A DNA stretch of 60,472 nucleotides from Chroococcus sp. CMT-3BRIN-NPC107 (GTDB lineage: Bacteria > Cyanobacteriota > Cyanobacteriia > Cyanobacteriales > Chroococcidiopsidaceae): positions 1 to 60,472 of the forward strand of contig JAHHGY010000013.1 of the NCBI GenBank assembly GCA_019359635.1. The letters are read 5' to 3'. Shown here one piece after another: positions 46,991-56,788 of this stretch. The notes under the pieces were generated by a model, which did not search any database, had not been told where the DNA came from, and saw nothing but the letters and a program-made list of their open reading frames with translations. Each line of letters begins with the position of its first letter. Position 1 is the stretch's first letter. A program made the position numbers and the translations under genes.

Positions 46991-48112
46991 ATGCGTTATC
47001 GACGCTTTGGTAAAACCAACCTTTATTTGTCCGTTTTCTCTTTGGGAACGATGCGGTACTTGGCATCTTTAGAAAATGCCCAAAAAACTATTGAAAAAGC
47101 TCTAGGTTTAGGCGTTAACCACTTTGAAACCGCTAGAGGCTACGGCAAAAGTGAGGAGTATTTAGGCGCGGCTTTAGCTCACTTGTCTGTAGAGAGAAGT
47201 CAAATTTACATTACTACCAAAATTTCGCCAACCGCAGCATCCGATGCTATGGGTAAGTGCATTGATGAATCATTGCAGCGTTTGCAGTTAGATTACATTG
47301 ATTGCTTGGCAATTCACGGCATTAATACTTCGGAACATCTCAAACTGGTACAAGGCGGTGGCTGCATGACTGCGGTACAAGCAGCCTTAAATGATGGACG
47401 CATCAAACATGTTGGTTTTTCTAGTCACGGCTCTTTAGAACTAATTACAGCAGCGATCGCTACTGACTTATTTGAGTTTGTCAATTTACACTATTACTAC
47501 TTTTTTCAACGCCATGCCACCGCCCTAGAATTAGCCAAAACCAAAGATATGGGAATATTTATCATTTCCCCGGCAGATAAAGGCGGCTTGCTTTATACCC
47601 CTCCCCAAAAACTGATCGATTTGTGTTATCCCCTTACACCCTTAGAATTTAACTATCGTTTTTTACTTAGCGATCCTAGTATTGCTACCCTGAGCGTGGG
47701 GGCGGCAACTGCTGAAGAACTAATTGAACCGCTAAAGTTTAGCGATCGCAGCGAGGCTCTAACACCTGAAGAAATTGCTATTTGCCAGCGCTTGGAAGCG
47801 CAATTAGCCGCGATCGCCCCGCAAAAATGCAGTCAATGCTATGCTTGCTTACCTTGCCCAGAAAATGTCAATATTACCGAAATTTTGCGCCTACGTAATC
47901 TTGCGGTTGCTTATAATATGGAAGACTATAGTAGCTACCGATATTCAATGCTAGAAAATGCTGGGCATTGGTTTCCTGGTAATAAAGGCAACCGTTGTAC
48001 CACTTGTGGAGACTGTTTGCCTCGGTGTCCCGAACAATTAGATATTCCGGCGCTATTAGCTGATGCTCACCAAAAGCTTGAAGCTTCCCCCCGTCGTCGC
48101 CTATGGGGATAA
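46991..48112 (+). CDS. Aldo/keto reductase with C-terminal 4Fe-4S ferredoxin domain
   Basis: 373 residues. N-terminal TIM-barrel AKR domain: MRYRRFGKTNLYLSVFSLGTMR, NHFETARGYGKSEEYLG, and YIDCLAIHG. C-terminal cysteine-rich module: CSQCYACLPCPENVNI and CTTCGDCLPRCPEQLDI, the pattern of a 4Fe-4S ferredoxin-like domain. Couples an AKR-type reduction to an iron-sulfur electron path. Substrate unknown. Follows the DUF151 gene by 10 bp; likely one transcript. Confidence 0.92.
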   Translation: MRYRRFGKTNLYLSVFSLGTMRYLASLENAQKTIEKALGLGVNHFETARGYGKSEEYLGAALAHLSVERSQIYITTKISPTAASDAMGKCIDESLQRLQLDYIDCLAIHGINTSEHLKLVQGGGCMTAVQAALNDGRIKHVGFSSHGSLELITAAIATDLFEFVNLHYYYFFQRHATALELAKTKDMGIFIISPADKGGLLYTPPQKLIDLCYPLTPLEFNYRFLLSDPSIATLSVGAATAEELIEPLKFSDRSEALTPEEIAICQRLEAQLAAIAPQKCSQCYACLPCPENVNITEILRLRNLAVAYNMEDYSSYRYSMLENAGHWFPGNKGNRCTTCGDCLPRCPEQLDIPALLADAHQKLEASPRRRLWG

Positions 48113-48154
48113 ATATTAAAACTTACCGTACAAATGAATGATGACTAGAAACTG

Positions 48155-49027
48155 ATGAAAAATACTACCCTGGCGACGATTAAACCTTTAGAAAATACTC
48201 AGTTTTGGTTATTAGCGATCGCTAGTAGCTTGACTGCCGTTTATGTCAGTTTGTATTTAAAAGTTGAAGGAAATGTAAGTCAAATCGCTATTAGTTTATT
48301 AGGTTTGGCAGGAGTGTACTCTTTACTAGAGGAGAAACGTCAAAATTTTAAATTTGAAAGCGATATTTTTTCAAGTTTGCTCGGCATTGTATTAATTGGT
48401 TTTGTGTTGTTAAGAAGTAACTATGTTAATGTAGTTGATTCTTTTGTGGAACTATCACCTTTTATCGGTTTTCTTGGTCTAGCACTACTAGCTTCTGGTA
48501 TCAGAGGGTTGCGTCAGTATTGGTTAGAACTAGCAATTATTTTTGCTTTTCATTTTCCCCTAATATATATTTCTCAGTACCTAGATATTTCAATATTTAC
48601 AGCCCAATTTTCTAGCGCATTTCTATCTTATTTGGGTTTTCCTGTGCTGCGCGAGGGAGTAAACATTACCCTCCCCACTGGAGCCGTAGAAGTATATCCA
48701 GGCTGTTCGGGTATGGAAACTATATCGCAGTTAGTGAAGTTAGCAATCCTATTTTTGGTCATGTTTCCCATCCGGGGCTTAAGCAAAAAAATTATTGTCC
48801 CGATTGCTGCCGTCATCATTGCCTTCATAGTTAACGGCATTAGAGTAGCGTTGATGGCTTATTTAGTAGCAAATTCAACTACTGAATCTTTTGATTATTG
48901 GCATATAGGTACAGGTTCGCAGATATTTTTTCTAATTTGTACCTTACTATTTGGTGGTTTTTGCTACTTAATTACTAAGCAAGACGAAGCAAGCAACGGT
49001 AGCGAACAAATGGAGTTGCCGGAGTAA
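48155..49027 (+). CDS. Cyanoexosortase (CrtA-like)
   Basis: 290 residues, eight or more TM helices. Proposed transpeptidase active site of exosortases: Cys184 in YPGCSGMETI, Arg230 in VNGIRVALM and His250 in YWHIGTGSQI. Cleaves C-terminal PEP-CTERM-type sorting signals of secreted proteins. The next gene is the system-associated accessory, and its ATG overlaps the exosortase TAA by 1 bp. No substrate with a PEP-CTERM tail is encoded in the window. The family is cyanobacterial. Confidence 0.9.
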   Translation: MKNTTLATIKPLENTQFWLLAIASSLTAVYVSLYLKVEGNVSQIAISLLGLAGVYSLLEEKRQNFKFESDIFSSLLGIVLIGFVLLRSNYVNVVDSFVELSPFIGFLGLALLASGIRGLRQYWLELAIIFAFHFPLIYISQYLDISIFTAQFSSAFLSYLGFPVLREGVNITLPTGAVEVYPGCSGMETISQLVKLAILFLVMFPIRGLSKKIIVPIAAVIIAFIVNGIRVALMAYLVANSTTESFDYWHIGTGSQIFFLICTLLFGGFCYLITKQDEASNGSEQMELPE

Positions 49028-49713
49028 TGAAGTATAAGCAGTTACATATCCCTTTGCTTATAGTTGTTTTTGCTAGTACCACTGTAGTTTTAGGCAGATT
49101 GCTTTTAGATCCAAGCATTGGCAAACGTCAGCCTACTCCGGTCGTATTTCCCCAAAATGTACCTTTAGAGGGATGGCAACTCCAAGCCAGCGAACCGTTT
49201 ATCAGTAAAACTACTGATTACGGTCAAGTTATTGGTAAACCTTATGCCAATGGCAAAAAGTATACCTATAGCCAAAATGACTTAGTATTAAATATTGAAA
49301 TGGTCTATCAACTAGAAAGCGATAGCTCCTATTCGCAATTTTTGTCAAACTACAGTCCTTTGGCGGTTACAAATAAAAACCAATTTTTCATCACTCGCGA
49401 ACACGAAGCAGCAGGAAAATACGGTATGTACGTTGTTCAAAACCGTGCCTACCTAACTACCTGTATGAACTCGCGAGGTGGGGGAACCTTAAATAGGGAA
49501 GATTTTAGCGACAATCGTAGTCGCTACGACTTGTTTAGCGATCGCACAATTCCTTGGCTACTAGGTCAACGCAATCTGCGAGATACTCGTTGCTTATGGA
49601 ACCATTTTTCCATACCCTTAAATAAGTCTTCGCCACAGGCTGCTTATGTTCTGCTAGAAAAGGCGTGGATTTCTTGGTATCAGTGGTGGGCTATGAACTA
49701 TCCCCAAGACTAA
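49027..49713 (+). CDS. Cyanoexosortase A system-associated protein
   Basis: 228 residues. An N-terminal TM helix (PLLIVVFASTTVVLGRLLL) anchors a periplasmic domain that contains LEGWQLQASEPF, KPYANGKKYTYSQNDLVLNIEMVYQL and the C-terminal WISWYQWWAM. This resembles EpsI-like accessory proteins fused to or encoded with exosortases. Overlaps the exosortase stop by 1 bp, so translational coupling is likely. Confidence 0.85.
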   Translation: MKYKQLHIPLLIVVFASTTVVLGRLLLDPSIGKRQPTPVVFPQNVPLEGWQLQASEPFISKTTDYGQVIGKPYANGKKYTYSQNDLVLNIEMVYQLESDSSYSQFLSNYSPLAVTNKNQFFITREHEAAGKYGMYVVQNRAYLTTCMNSRGGGTLNREDFSDNRSRYDLFSDRTIPWLLGQRNLRDTRCLWNHFSIPLNKSSPQAAYVLLEKAWISWYQWWAMNYPQD

Positions 49714-49753
49714 CAAATTGAGATTAATTGTAGTAATTCAAGGTTCTGATTGC

Positions 49754-50437
49754 GTGACAAAAGCAAATAATAATGAATGGTGGTTCGCTCCTCTTTTTCG
49801 CATCGTCGGTTACGCATTGTTAGCTTTGTCATTATTCGACATCGTTGATGTCTTTGTACCGCCGCTATTTACGAACCCCGCCTGGGAATTTCAAATGGTT
49901 AGAAGTTTGGTAGAGCGAGTACCCGTACCTTTATTGGGTGCAGTGCTAGTATTTTCTGGAGAAAAAAGCCTAAAAATCTTCAAAGTTTTATCTTGGGCTT
50001 GTCTAATTGCTGGGATGTTATTTTTCTTGTTAATACCTTTAGGAATTAATGCTGGTTGGAGACTTGACAGACAAAGCGAACAAGAACTCACAACTAGAGT
50101 TAATCAACAAGCTAATCAACTGCAACAGTTGCAAGCGGTACTCAACAAAGCAACCACACCCGCAGAAATCCAAAGCGTACTTACGCGCCTTAATCCTCAA
50201 GCGGGTGCTGTACCTACTCAAAACGTCGATCAACTAAAAACTCAGTTACTAACAAGAATTGCTGATGGGCAAAGCCAATTGAAAAACCAAGCGGCAACTA
50301 ATCGCGCCAACGCTCAACGCTTGCTGATCAAAAACATCGTCAAATCAGTTTTGGGTGCTTTGGTTTCTGGAACAATATTTATATTGATCTGGAGACAAAC
50401 TACTAGAGCGCTCAAAGCAAACCGACAAAGAGCCTAG
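49754..50437 (+). CDS. HpsJ-family membrane protein
   Basis: 227 residues from GTG 49754 (AAGG 11 nt upstream); a TTG at 49718 is the alternative. Two to three helices near the N-terminus (IVGYALLALSLFDIVDVFVPPLF; VPLLGAVLVFSG; LSWACLIAGMLFFLLIPLG), a coiled-coil, Gln-rich middle (TTRVNQQANQLQQLQAVLNKA), and a C-terminal helix. HpsJ genes are known from hormogonium polysaccharide loci and occur beside cyanoexosortases. Probably in one operon with the two genes before it. Confidence 0.8.
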   Translation: MTKANNNEWWFAPLFRIVGYALLALSLFDIVDVFVPPLFTNPAWEFQMVRSLVERVPVPLLGAVLVFSGEKSLKIFKVLSWACLIAGMLFFLLIPLGINAGWRLDRQSEQELTTRVNQQANQLQQLQAVLNKATTPAEIQSVLTRLNPQAGAVPTQNVDQLKTQLLTRIADGQSQLKNQAATNRANAQRLLIKNIVKSVLGALVSGTIFILIWRQTTRALKANRQRA

Positions 50438-50513
50438 AAGCTATTAACTTAGCAAGTGGCAAAACAAAATCAAAAGGTTCTAAAGTGAAGTTCAGTATCT
50501 AGGTTTGTTCATA

Positions 50514-52340
50514 GTGTCACTGCGATCGCCCAAAAAGCAGATAATTGGTTTTAATTCCCAAAAACCTCTAGCCAGCAATCGACCGCTCCAGCGTCTACTT
50601 GCTTACAGTCGTAACTATCGACGGTTGCTTGCCAAAGCAACCGCTTGCTCGGTTTTCAACAAAATATTCGATCTCGCGCCACCAGCTTTAATTGGTCTGG
50701 CTGTAGATGTGGTCGTTAAGCAACAAGATTCAATTATTGCCCGCTATGGCGTGCGAGATGTCTTCGAACAATTTTTGCTTCTTTCTGTCTTAACGGTCAT
50801 TGTCTGGGTACTAGAATCGGTGTTTGAGTATGCTTTTGCTCGTCTGTGGCGCAATTTGGCGCAAAATATTCAGCATGACCTACGTTTAGACGCTTACAAG
50901 CATTTGCAAGAATTGGAACTAGCCTATTTTGAAGAACGCAGTACGGGCGGTTTAATGTCTATTTTGAGCGATGACATTAACCAACTAGAGCGGTTTTTGG
51001 ATGTGGGCGCAAATGACTTAATTCAAGTTACTACAACGGTACTAATTATTGGCGGTGCGTTTTTTATTTTGGCTCCTAGCGTGGCTTGGATGGCAATGCT
51101 ACCGATGCCATTTATTTTGTGGGGGGCGATCGCTTTTCAACGCCGTCTTGCGCCTCGTTACGCTGCGGTTAGGGAAACCGTCGGTTTGCTTAATGGGCGA
51201 CTAACTAATAATTTGACGGGTATTACAACTATTAAAAGCTTCACTACCGAAGACTACGAAATTGCCAGGTTAAGGAGTGATAGCGAAGCTTACCGTCAAA
51301 GTAACCGTCAGGCGATCGCCCTTTCGGCGGCTTTTGTGCCATTAATTCGCATGATTATTTTGGCGGGTTTTACAGCTTTGCTGTTTTACGGCGGTTTGGC
51401 GGCGGTAAAGGGTGATATGTCAGTCGGTACTTACAGCACTTTAGTATTTTTAATCCAGCGCTTATTGTGGCCTTTGACTAGGTTAGGCGAAACCTTTGAC
51501 CAATATCAAAGAGCAATGGCTTCAACTACTAGGGTAATGAATTTACTCGATACTCCGATCGCAATTCATACCGGGAATATTTCTTTACCATCGGTAGAAG
51601 GAGAGTTGGAATTTAATCATATAAGTTTTGCGTACAATGGACGCAACCCCATAATTGAAAACCTATCACTGCACATTCCGGCGGGAAAAACCATTGCTCT
51701 TGTGGGTTCTACGGGTTCTGGTAAAAGCACGTTAGTTAAACTTTTGCTGCGGCTTTATGAAGTGCAATCGGGAACTATTAGCTTCGATGGGGTAGATATT
51801 CGGGAGTTAGATTTTAAGAATTTGCGATCGCATATTGGTTTAGTTAGTCAAGATGTATTTTTATTTCACGGTACTGTAGCCGAAAATATTGCTTACGGGA
51901 CAATCTCTGCTACCGAAAAAGAGATAATCGCCGCCGCGAGAATTGCTGAAGCTCACGAATTTATTAAAGAACTTCCCCAAGGTTATGAAACTATTGTGGG
52001 GGAAAGAGGACAAAAGCTATCGGGGGGACAAAGACAAAGAGTTGCGATCGCGCGTGCCGTTTTGAAAAATCCACCGATACTAATATTAGATGAGGCAACT
52101 TCTGCTGTAGATAACGAGACAGAAGCGTTGATTCAAAGGTCTTTAGACAAAATCACCGTAAATAGAACCACCATTGCGATCGCTCATCGTCTCTCTACAG
52201 TACGTAATGCCGATCGCATTTATGTAATGGAATACGGCAAACTGGTAGAACAAGGAACTCACGAACAGTTATTAGCACAGCAAAAAATTTATGCTAGTTT
52301 GTGGCGCGTTCAATCTGGCTTAAAAATCCTTGAAAAGTAA
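50514..52340 (+). CDS. ABC exporter, fused permease and ATPase (half-transporter)
   Basis: 608 residues from GTG 50514 (TTG at 50505 is the alternative). N-terminal type IV exporter domain with six helices; C-terminal ATPase with Walker [11 protein letters not shown]-loop VSQDVFLF, signature [14 protein letters not shown], Walker [13 protein letters not shown] and H-loop AIAHRLST. Works as a dimer, exporting lipids, peptides or drugs. It follows the HpsJ gene by 76 bp, so a link to extracellular polymer export is possible but unproven. Confidence 0.93.
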   Translation: MSLRSPKKQIIGFNSQKPLASNRPLQRLLAYSRNYRRLLAKATACSVFNKIFDLAPPALIGLAVDVVVKQQDSIIARYGVRDVFEQFLLLSVLTVIVWVLESVFEYAFARLWRNLAQNIQHDLRLDAYKHLQELELAYFEERSTGGLMSILSDDINQLERFLDVGANDLIQVTTTVLIIGGAFFILAPSVAWMAMLPMPFILWGAIAFQRRLAPRYAAVRETVGLLNGRLTNNLTGITTIKSFTTEDYEIARLRSDSEAYRQSNRQAIALSAAFVPLIRMIILAGFTALLFYGGLAAVKGDMSVGTYSTLVFLIQRLLWPLTRLGETFDQYQRAMASTTRVMNLLDTPIAIHTGNISLPSVEGELEFNHISFAYNGRNPIIENLSLHIPAGKTIALVGSTGSGKSTLVKLLLRLYEVQSGTISFDGVDIRELDFKNLRSHIGLVSQDVFLFHGTVAENIAYGTISATEKEIIAAARIAEAHEFIKELPQGYETIVGERGQKLSGGQRQRVAIARAVLKNPPILILDEATSAVDNETEALIQRSLDKITVNRTTIAIAHRLSTVRNADRIYVMEYGKLVEQGTHEQLLAQQKIYASLWRVQSGLKILEK

Positions 52341-52344
52341 TCCC

Positions 52345-54834
52345 CTACATCATATTTAGCGGATCTACGTCAATGGTGAAGCTAACTGATGGTGGACAAT
52401 GCGATCGCACTTCTTCCCAATTAGGTAATTGTGGTAAAGATTCTTCGGCAAATTTCAGCATAATTTGCCACCTGTAACGGTTAGCAACTCTCAAAACATT
52501 TGCAGGTGCGGGTCCCAAGATTTCGTAAGCTGTACTTGCTGCTAAAACTTCGGCAATTTTCAGCGCTGTCTGTTCGACAATCTCGGCTGCGGTGCTACTT
52601 AAACGCAATAAAATTAGTCTTCCATAGGGGGGATAATTTAACGCCGCTCTTTGTGCCAACTCTGTAGCAATAAAAGGCTCAAATTCGTGTCTTTGCACAG
52701 CTTCAATGACTGCATGAGCGGGGGTATAAGTTTGAACAATTACCCGTCCTGAATCGTCCCCTCTACCTGCTCTCCCAGCTACTTGAGTTAGGGTTTGAAA
52801 GGCTCTTTCACTAGCTCTGTAATCTGCTAGATGCAGCAATCCATCCGCCGCCATTACGCCAACTAAGGTTACTTGCGGCAAATCTAACCCTTTAGTCAAC
52901 ATTTGCGTCCCAATTAATAAATCTGCTTCTTTATTGGCAAATTGGGTTAATAAATTGCGGTGAGCGCCTTTTGTTCGGGTGGTATCGCTATCAAATCTAA
53001 TAAACCGTAATTGGGGGAATTGTTGAGTCAATTCTTGCGCTATCCTCTGCGTGCCGCTTCCAAAAAACTTTAAGTAAGGCGAACTGCATTGCGGACAATT
53101 GCGGGGATGCGATCGCACGTAATTACAATAATGACACTGCAATAATTTGGTAGCCTCGGCTTCGGTTTGGTGATAAGCCAAAGAAACATCGCAATTTGGA
53201 CACTCAATTACATAGCCGCAACTACGACAAGAAACAAAGGTGCTATGTCCCCGTCGATGGATAAATAATATTCCTTGTTGCGATCGCTCTTTCATATCTT
53301 TAAGCGCCTCTTGCAGCGAGCGGCTAAATATGGAACGATTGCCTAGTTGCAATTCTTGGCGCATATCTACCACTTCTACCGGCGGTAAAGGACGCGATTG
53401 AATGCGTTCTGGTAATGGTAAATAATAGCTATGGTCTTTAGTTCTATTTACCCAACTCTCCAACGATGGAGTTGCCGAACCCAAAATTAACGGACAATTT
53501 TCTAGCTCTGCTTTCCACTTTGCAACATTTCGGGCGTGGTAGGTAGGAACGGGACTATCTTGTTTAAAGCTATTGTCGTGTTCCTCATCCAAAATTATTA
53601 AGCCAAGATTTGGTAAAGGTGCAAATACCGCCGAACGAGTACCGATAACTACTTGGGGTTCTCCTGTCAGCATTTGTCGCCAAGTATCGTAACGTTCGCC
53701 ATCAGATAAAGCACTGTGATAAACGCAAACTTTTTCTCCAAAACGAGCGCGAAAACGATCGGTTAATTGCGGTGTTAAGCCAATTTCGGGAACTAAAACT
53801 AAAGCTGATTTTCCTGTTGCAAGTAAGGGTGCGATCGCTTGTAAATATACTTCAGTTTTTCCCGATCCTGTAACTCCATGCAATAATATTTCCGCTACCC
53901 CCTCTAAGCTATTAATAGTAGCCAAAGCTTCAGATTGAGCAGTAGTTAAGGTTTTTGGACAATCTTTTGCTTGCAAGGGTGCTATTTCTTGGCGTAAAAC
54001 TTCGCGCGGTTCAATTACCAAAAATCCTTTAACGGCGAGAGTTTTTAGCGTGGGTAAAGTAGTTTTGCATAGCAACAGAAACTCATTTAGCCACAATTCA
54101 CCACCGCGATCGCTCAATACTTGTAAAATTTCTTGTTGGCGCTTATTTAATTCCCCCGACAATATATTTCCAGTTAGCGTTACCGCCTGTTTTGTTTGGG
54201 GTTTTGTATATTTTGGCAATTCTAAGTGACTTTCTACCCAACCGCGTTTTAGAAGTTGCTGTACTCCCCAGGTCGCTCCTTTAATTTGGCTATTAAGATA
54301 TTTCAAGCTGTACTCGCCCTTACTTTGAACTTGGAGTAGTTGCAATACTTGTCTAGCGGTAGTAGGTAAAAACGCTTCTCCACCTGTAGGTATACTTTCT
54401 GCCTTAAGACGGATACGACGTTGCGATTTCCCTAGTAAACCTGGTGGTAGGGCGACTTTAATTACTGCCATCAACGATGTGTAGTAATATTCGGATACTC
54501 GTTGCAACAACTGCCAGTAAGTTGCAGCAAAAAAACCTTTACTTACGACCTCTTCTACCTCGCGAATTTTCTCAAGGGGTAGGTCAGTGTTTGGTTGGTC
54601 TAACAGTTGAATAGCGATCGCTCCTACTTGTTGCTTACCAAAAGGAACACTTAAAATACTACCTAGTTGTACAGCTAACATACTTTCTGGCAGTTTATAC
54701 GTATATATACCTATAGCTCCCGGGCAGTCTACTAACACTTCAATCCAGCGTTTAGTATTGTTCGATCCAGGCTGATAGCTGGTTCTAGGCTCTGCAACTG
54801 TAAAACTTGACCTCTTTAATCCAGAAATATACAT
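52345..54834 (-). CDS. priA: Primosomal protein N' (PriA helicase)
   Basis: 829 residues. Restarts stalled replication forks. N-terminal DNA-binding domain (WIEVLVDCPGAIGIYTY), SF2 helicase core: Walker A HGVTGSGKTEVYLQ, motif II LDEEHDNSFKQ, GSATPSLESW, and eight zinc-binding Cys in CRSCGYVIECPNCD and CHYCNYVRSHPRNCPQC, plus the motif VAGRAGRGDDSGRVIVQ. Full length. Convergent with the ABC exporter, only 4 bp between stops. Confidence 0.96.
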   Translation of the reverse strand: MYISGLKRSSFTVAEPRTSYQPGSNNTKRWIEVLVDCPGAIGIYTYKLPESMLAVQLGSILSVPFGKQQVGAIAIQLLDQPNTDLPLEKIREVEEVVSKGFFAATYWQLLQRVSEYYYTSLMAVIKVALPPGLLGKSQRRIRLKAESIPTGGEAFLPTTARQVLQLLQVQSKGEYSLKYLNSQIKGATWGVQQLLKRGWVESHLELPKYTKPQTKQAVTLTGNILSGELNKRQQEILQVLSDRGGELWLNEFLLLCKTTLPTLKTLAVKGFLVIEPREVLRQEIAPLQAKDCPKTLTTAQSEALATINSLEGVAEILLHGVTGSGKTEVYLQAIAPLLATGKSALVLVPEIGLTPQLTDRFRARFGEKVCVYHSALSDGERYDTWRQMLTGEPQVVIGTRSAVFAPLPNLGLIILDEEHDNSFKQDSPVPTYHARNVAKWKAELENCPLILGSATPSLESWVNRTKDHSYYLPLPERIQSRPLPPVEVVDMRQELQLGNRSIFSRSLQEALKDMKERSQQGILFIHRRGHSTFVSCRSCGYVIECPNCDVSLAYHQTEAEATKLLQCHYCNYVRSHPRNCPQCSSPYLKFFGSGTQRIAQELTQQFPQLRFIRFDSDTTRTKGAHRNLLTQFANKEADLLIGTQMLTKGLDLPQVTLVGVMAADGLLHLADYRASERAFQTLTQVAGRAGRGDDSGRVIVQTYTPAHAVIEAVQRHEFEPFIATELAQRAALNYPPYGRLILLRLSSTAAEIVEQTALKIAEVLAASTAYEILGPAPANVLRVANRYRWQIMLKFAEESLPQLPNWEEVRSHCPPSVSFTIDVDPLNMM

Positions 54835-54961
54835 AATAGATCGGTATTTATCATTAAAGCGTTGTTTTAATATATCAACTTTTTTATACTGTTTTTGGCT
54901 GTTAAATGTGCCATCAAATCAGATTTAGCTCAAGCAATTTGAATATATTGCTGTAAAAGGT

Positions 54962-55002
54962 GTAACTAATTTTACGCGATCGCTTATCCTAAAAGCTAAC
55001 AT
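54962..55002 (+). promoter_or_regulatory. Predicted NtcA-activated promoter upstream of sigma factor
   Basis: GTA ACTAATTT TAC (54962-54975), 21 nt, then TAACAT (54997-55002), matching TAN3T. Predicted start about 55009, so the sigma factor would have a leader of about 560 nt, unless a second start is used. Genes for group 2 sigma factors of SigE type are known NtcA targets. Sequence-based only; -10 is weak (four of six positions). Confidence 0.5.
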
Positions 55003-55370
55003 TTTCTCCCTATCGGTAGAGAGTAAAGCTTTTAGATGTATGAGATTCTGTTTTTAAGCTCAAAAAATCAGTAATGTTTAGGTATAAATGTTCAATTTTG
55101 AACTATAAATTGCTTAAATAAAGCTGCTCTAGCACAGCAGTTAGTATATTGCCATCTATCATTTTAATTAATTATTTATCAAAGTAGTTGTCATGGCGAA
55201 AATTTCTAAAAGTAAGTAACATTTTGGCTATGATGCCACTAAATTTTACTAAAAACTTATCTAGAATTAACAATAAGCAAATCTTGACAACCGAACAAAT
55301 ATAAGCTGGGTTTCTTTTAGAAAGTATTTTTATTTGCCCTGCAAATCAAACCTCTAGGCTTGGATTGGCG

Positions 55371-55398
55371 TTAGGATAAAAAGAGAACGTAATATAAT
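55371..55398 (+). promoter_or_regulatory. Promoter-like -35/-10 upstream of sigma factor
   Basis: TTAGGA at 55371-55376, 16 nt, then TATAAT at 55393-55398 (a perfect -10). Predicted start near 55405, giving a leader of about 165 nt to ATG 55570. -35 matches only partly. Confidence 0.5.
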
Positions 55399-55569
55399 TG
55401 AAAGGAGAAAATTAAAGCAACAAGATAAATGTAGAAATAAGTAACTTTTACTTACTAAACCTGCTATTACATTGAGAAACTAACAGATACTTTTACAGTG
55501 CTTTTAAGCATTTATGTAACCTAATATCCTCTACCCATTAAATTAGTACAATCCAACCTAAACGTAAAT

Positions 55570-56721
55570 ATGAATATTACTGAATTAGACTCAATTGATA
55601 TTTTGCTACCAATAGAAGAAACAAGTAATTCTCATGCGGACGATTTAGAAGACCCGTCTCTAGAAAATATGGTGGTAGTAGACGAAATAGGCGATATAGA
55701 AATTGCAGGTTCCGAAGATAGAGATGGAGATAGTTTAGCCGCAGCTAGACCTTCAGGATACCGTAAAACTGATTCGGACGATGCGGTGGGAGCATTTTTT
55801 AAAGAAATGGCTCGTTATCCATTGCTAAAAGCAGAAGAAGAAGTAGAGTTAGCCAAACGGGTGCAGTTTTTAGTAGAAGTAGGAGACTTGGAAAAACGTT
55901 TAAGCAGCCAATTAAATCGCAGTGTAAGCCAAGCAGAAACAGCGTCAGCGCTTAGTTTGACCGAACGTCAGTTAGAACAAAAGTTGTATCAAGGTAGAGT
56001 AGCAAAGCGGAAAATGATCCGCTCTAATTTACGTTTGGTAGTATCGATTGCCAAAAGATACTTGAATCGAGGGGTACAATTTTTAGACTTGATTCAAGAG
56101 GGTGCGATGGGATTGAATCGAGCAACAGAAAAGTTCGATCCAGACAAAGGTTATAAGTTTTCTACCTACGCCTATTGGTGGATTAGACAGGCAATTACAA
56201 GAGCGATCGCTAATGATGCTAGAACTATTAGATTGCCAATTCATATCGTTGAAAAACTAAATAAACTTAAAAAAGCCCAGCGAGAACTTAAGCAAAAACT
56301 CCATCGCAACGCTACAGAAAACGAACTAGCAGAAGCTTTAGACACAACTCCCGAACAACTGCGCCAACTGCAACAATTAAGGCGCAAATCTTTATCACTA
56401 AATCATCGCGTTGGCAAAGAAGAAGACACCGAACTTGTAGATTTGCTTGAAGACGAAGACGGACAATCTCCCGAACAGCAAATGAATGAAACCATGATGC
56501 GTCAAGAAATTTGGGATGTATTAGCTGATGTACTAACTCCTAGAGAAAAAGACGTAATTTCCTTACGTTATGGTTTGACAACTAGCGAACCTTGTACCTT
56601 AGAAGAAGTAGGCTGTTTGTTCAATCTTTCCCGCGAACGAGTTAGGCAAATTCAAAGTAAAGCCATGCGAAAACTACGACGACCCCAAATAGCTAAACGC
56701 TTGAAAGGCTGGCTAGTCTAA
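55570..56721 (+). CDS. Group 2 RNA polymerase sigma-70 factor
   Basis: 383 residues. An acidic N-terminal 60 residues, region 1.2 (DAVGAFFKEMARYPLL), region 2 (RSNLRLVVSIAKRYLNRGVQFLDLIQEG; YAYWWIRQAITRAIA, which recognises -10), region 3 (LPIHIVEKLNKLKKAQRELKQK) and region 4.2 (LSRERVRQIQSKAMRKLRRP). Lacks the long non-conserved insert of the housekeeping SigA. Used under stress or nutrient shift. The subgroup (SigB/C/D/E) cannot be fixed by eye; a predicted NtcA promoter upstream makes SigE worth testing. Confidence 0.92.
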   Translation: MNITELDSIDILLPIEETSNSHADDLEDPSLENMVVVDEIGDIEIAGSEDRDGDSLAAARPSGYRKTDSDDAVGAFFKEMARYPLLKAEEEVELAKRVQFLVEVGDLEKRLSSQLNRSVSQAETASALSLTERQLEQKLYQGRVAKRKMIRSNLRLVVSIAKRYLNRGVQFLDLIQEGAMGLNRATEKFDPDKGYKFSTYAYWWIRQAITRAIANDARTIRLPIHIVEKLNKLKKAQRELKQKLHRNATENELAEALDTTPEQLRQLQQLRRKSLSLNHRVGKEEDTELVDLLEDEDGQSPEQQMNETMMRQEIWDVLADVLTPREKDVISLRYGLTTSEPCTLEEVGCLFNLSRERVRQIQSKAMRKLRRPQIAKRLKGWLV

Positions 56722-56788
56722 AAGTCTTTTTATTTTACGGCCGAAGTATGGCTAAAATCTAAAAGCAGCCGTAGATAAATGTAGAATT

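Larger units (their letters stand above)
54835..55569 (+). other. 735-bp divergent intergenic region upstream of sigma factor
   Basis: The longest gap in the window, between priA (minus) and the sigma factor (plus). It contains a perfect NtcA-type box with a TAN3T element (54962-55002) and a promoter-like TTAGGA-N16-TATAAT (about 55371-55398). No tRNA, rRNA, or other RNA gene is recognised. The rest is AT-rich. Confidence 0.65.

Noticed and set aside
55401-55433. AAGGAG followed by ATG at 55428 upstream of the sigma factor
   Set aside because: The ATG is followed at once by TAG and the spacing is about 20 nt, so it is not a gene start.
54835-55569. Structural RNA gene (tRNA, 6S or similar) in the long gap
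   Set aside because: No cloverleaf, T-loop consensus or other RNA signature is recognised; promoter-like elements explain part of the region.
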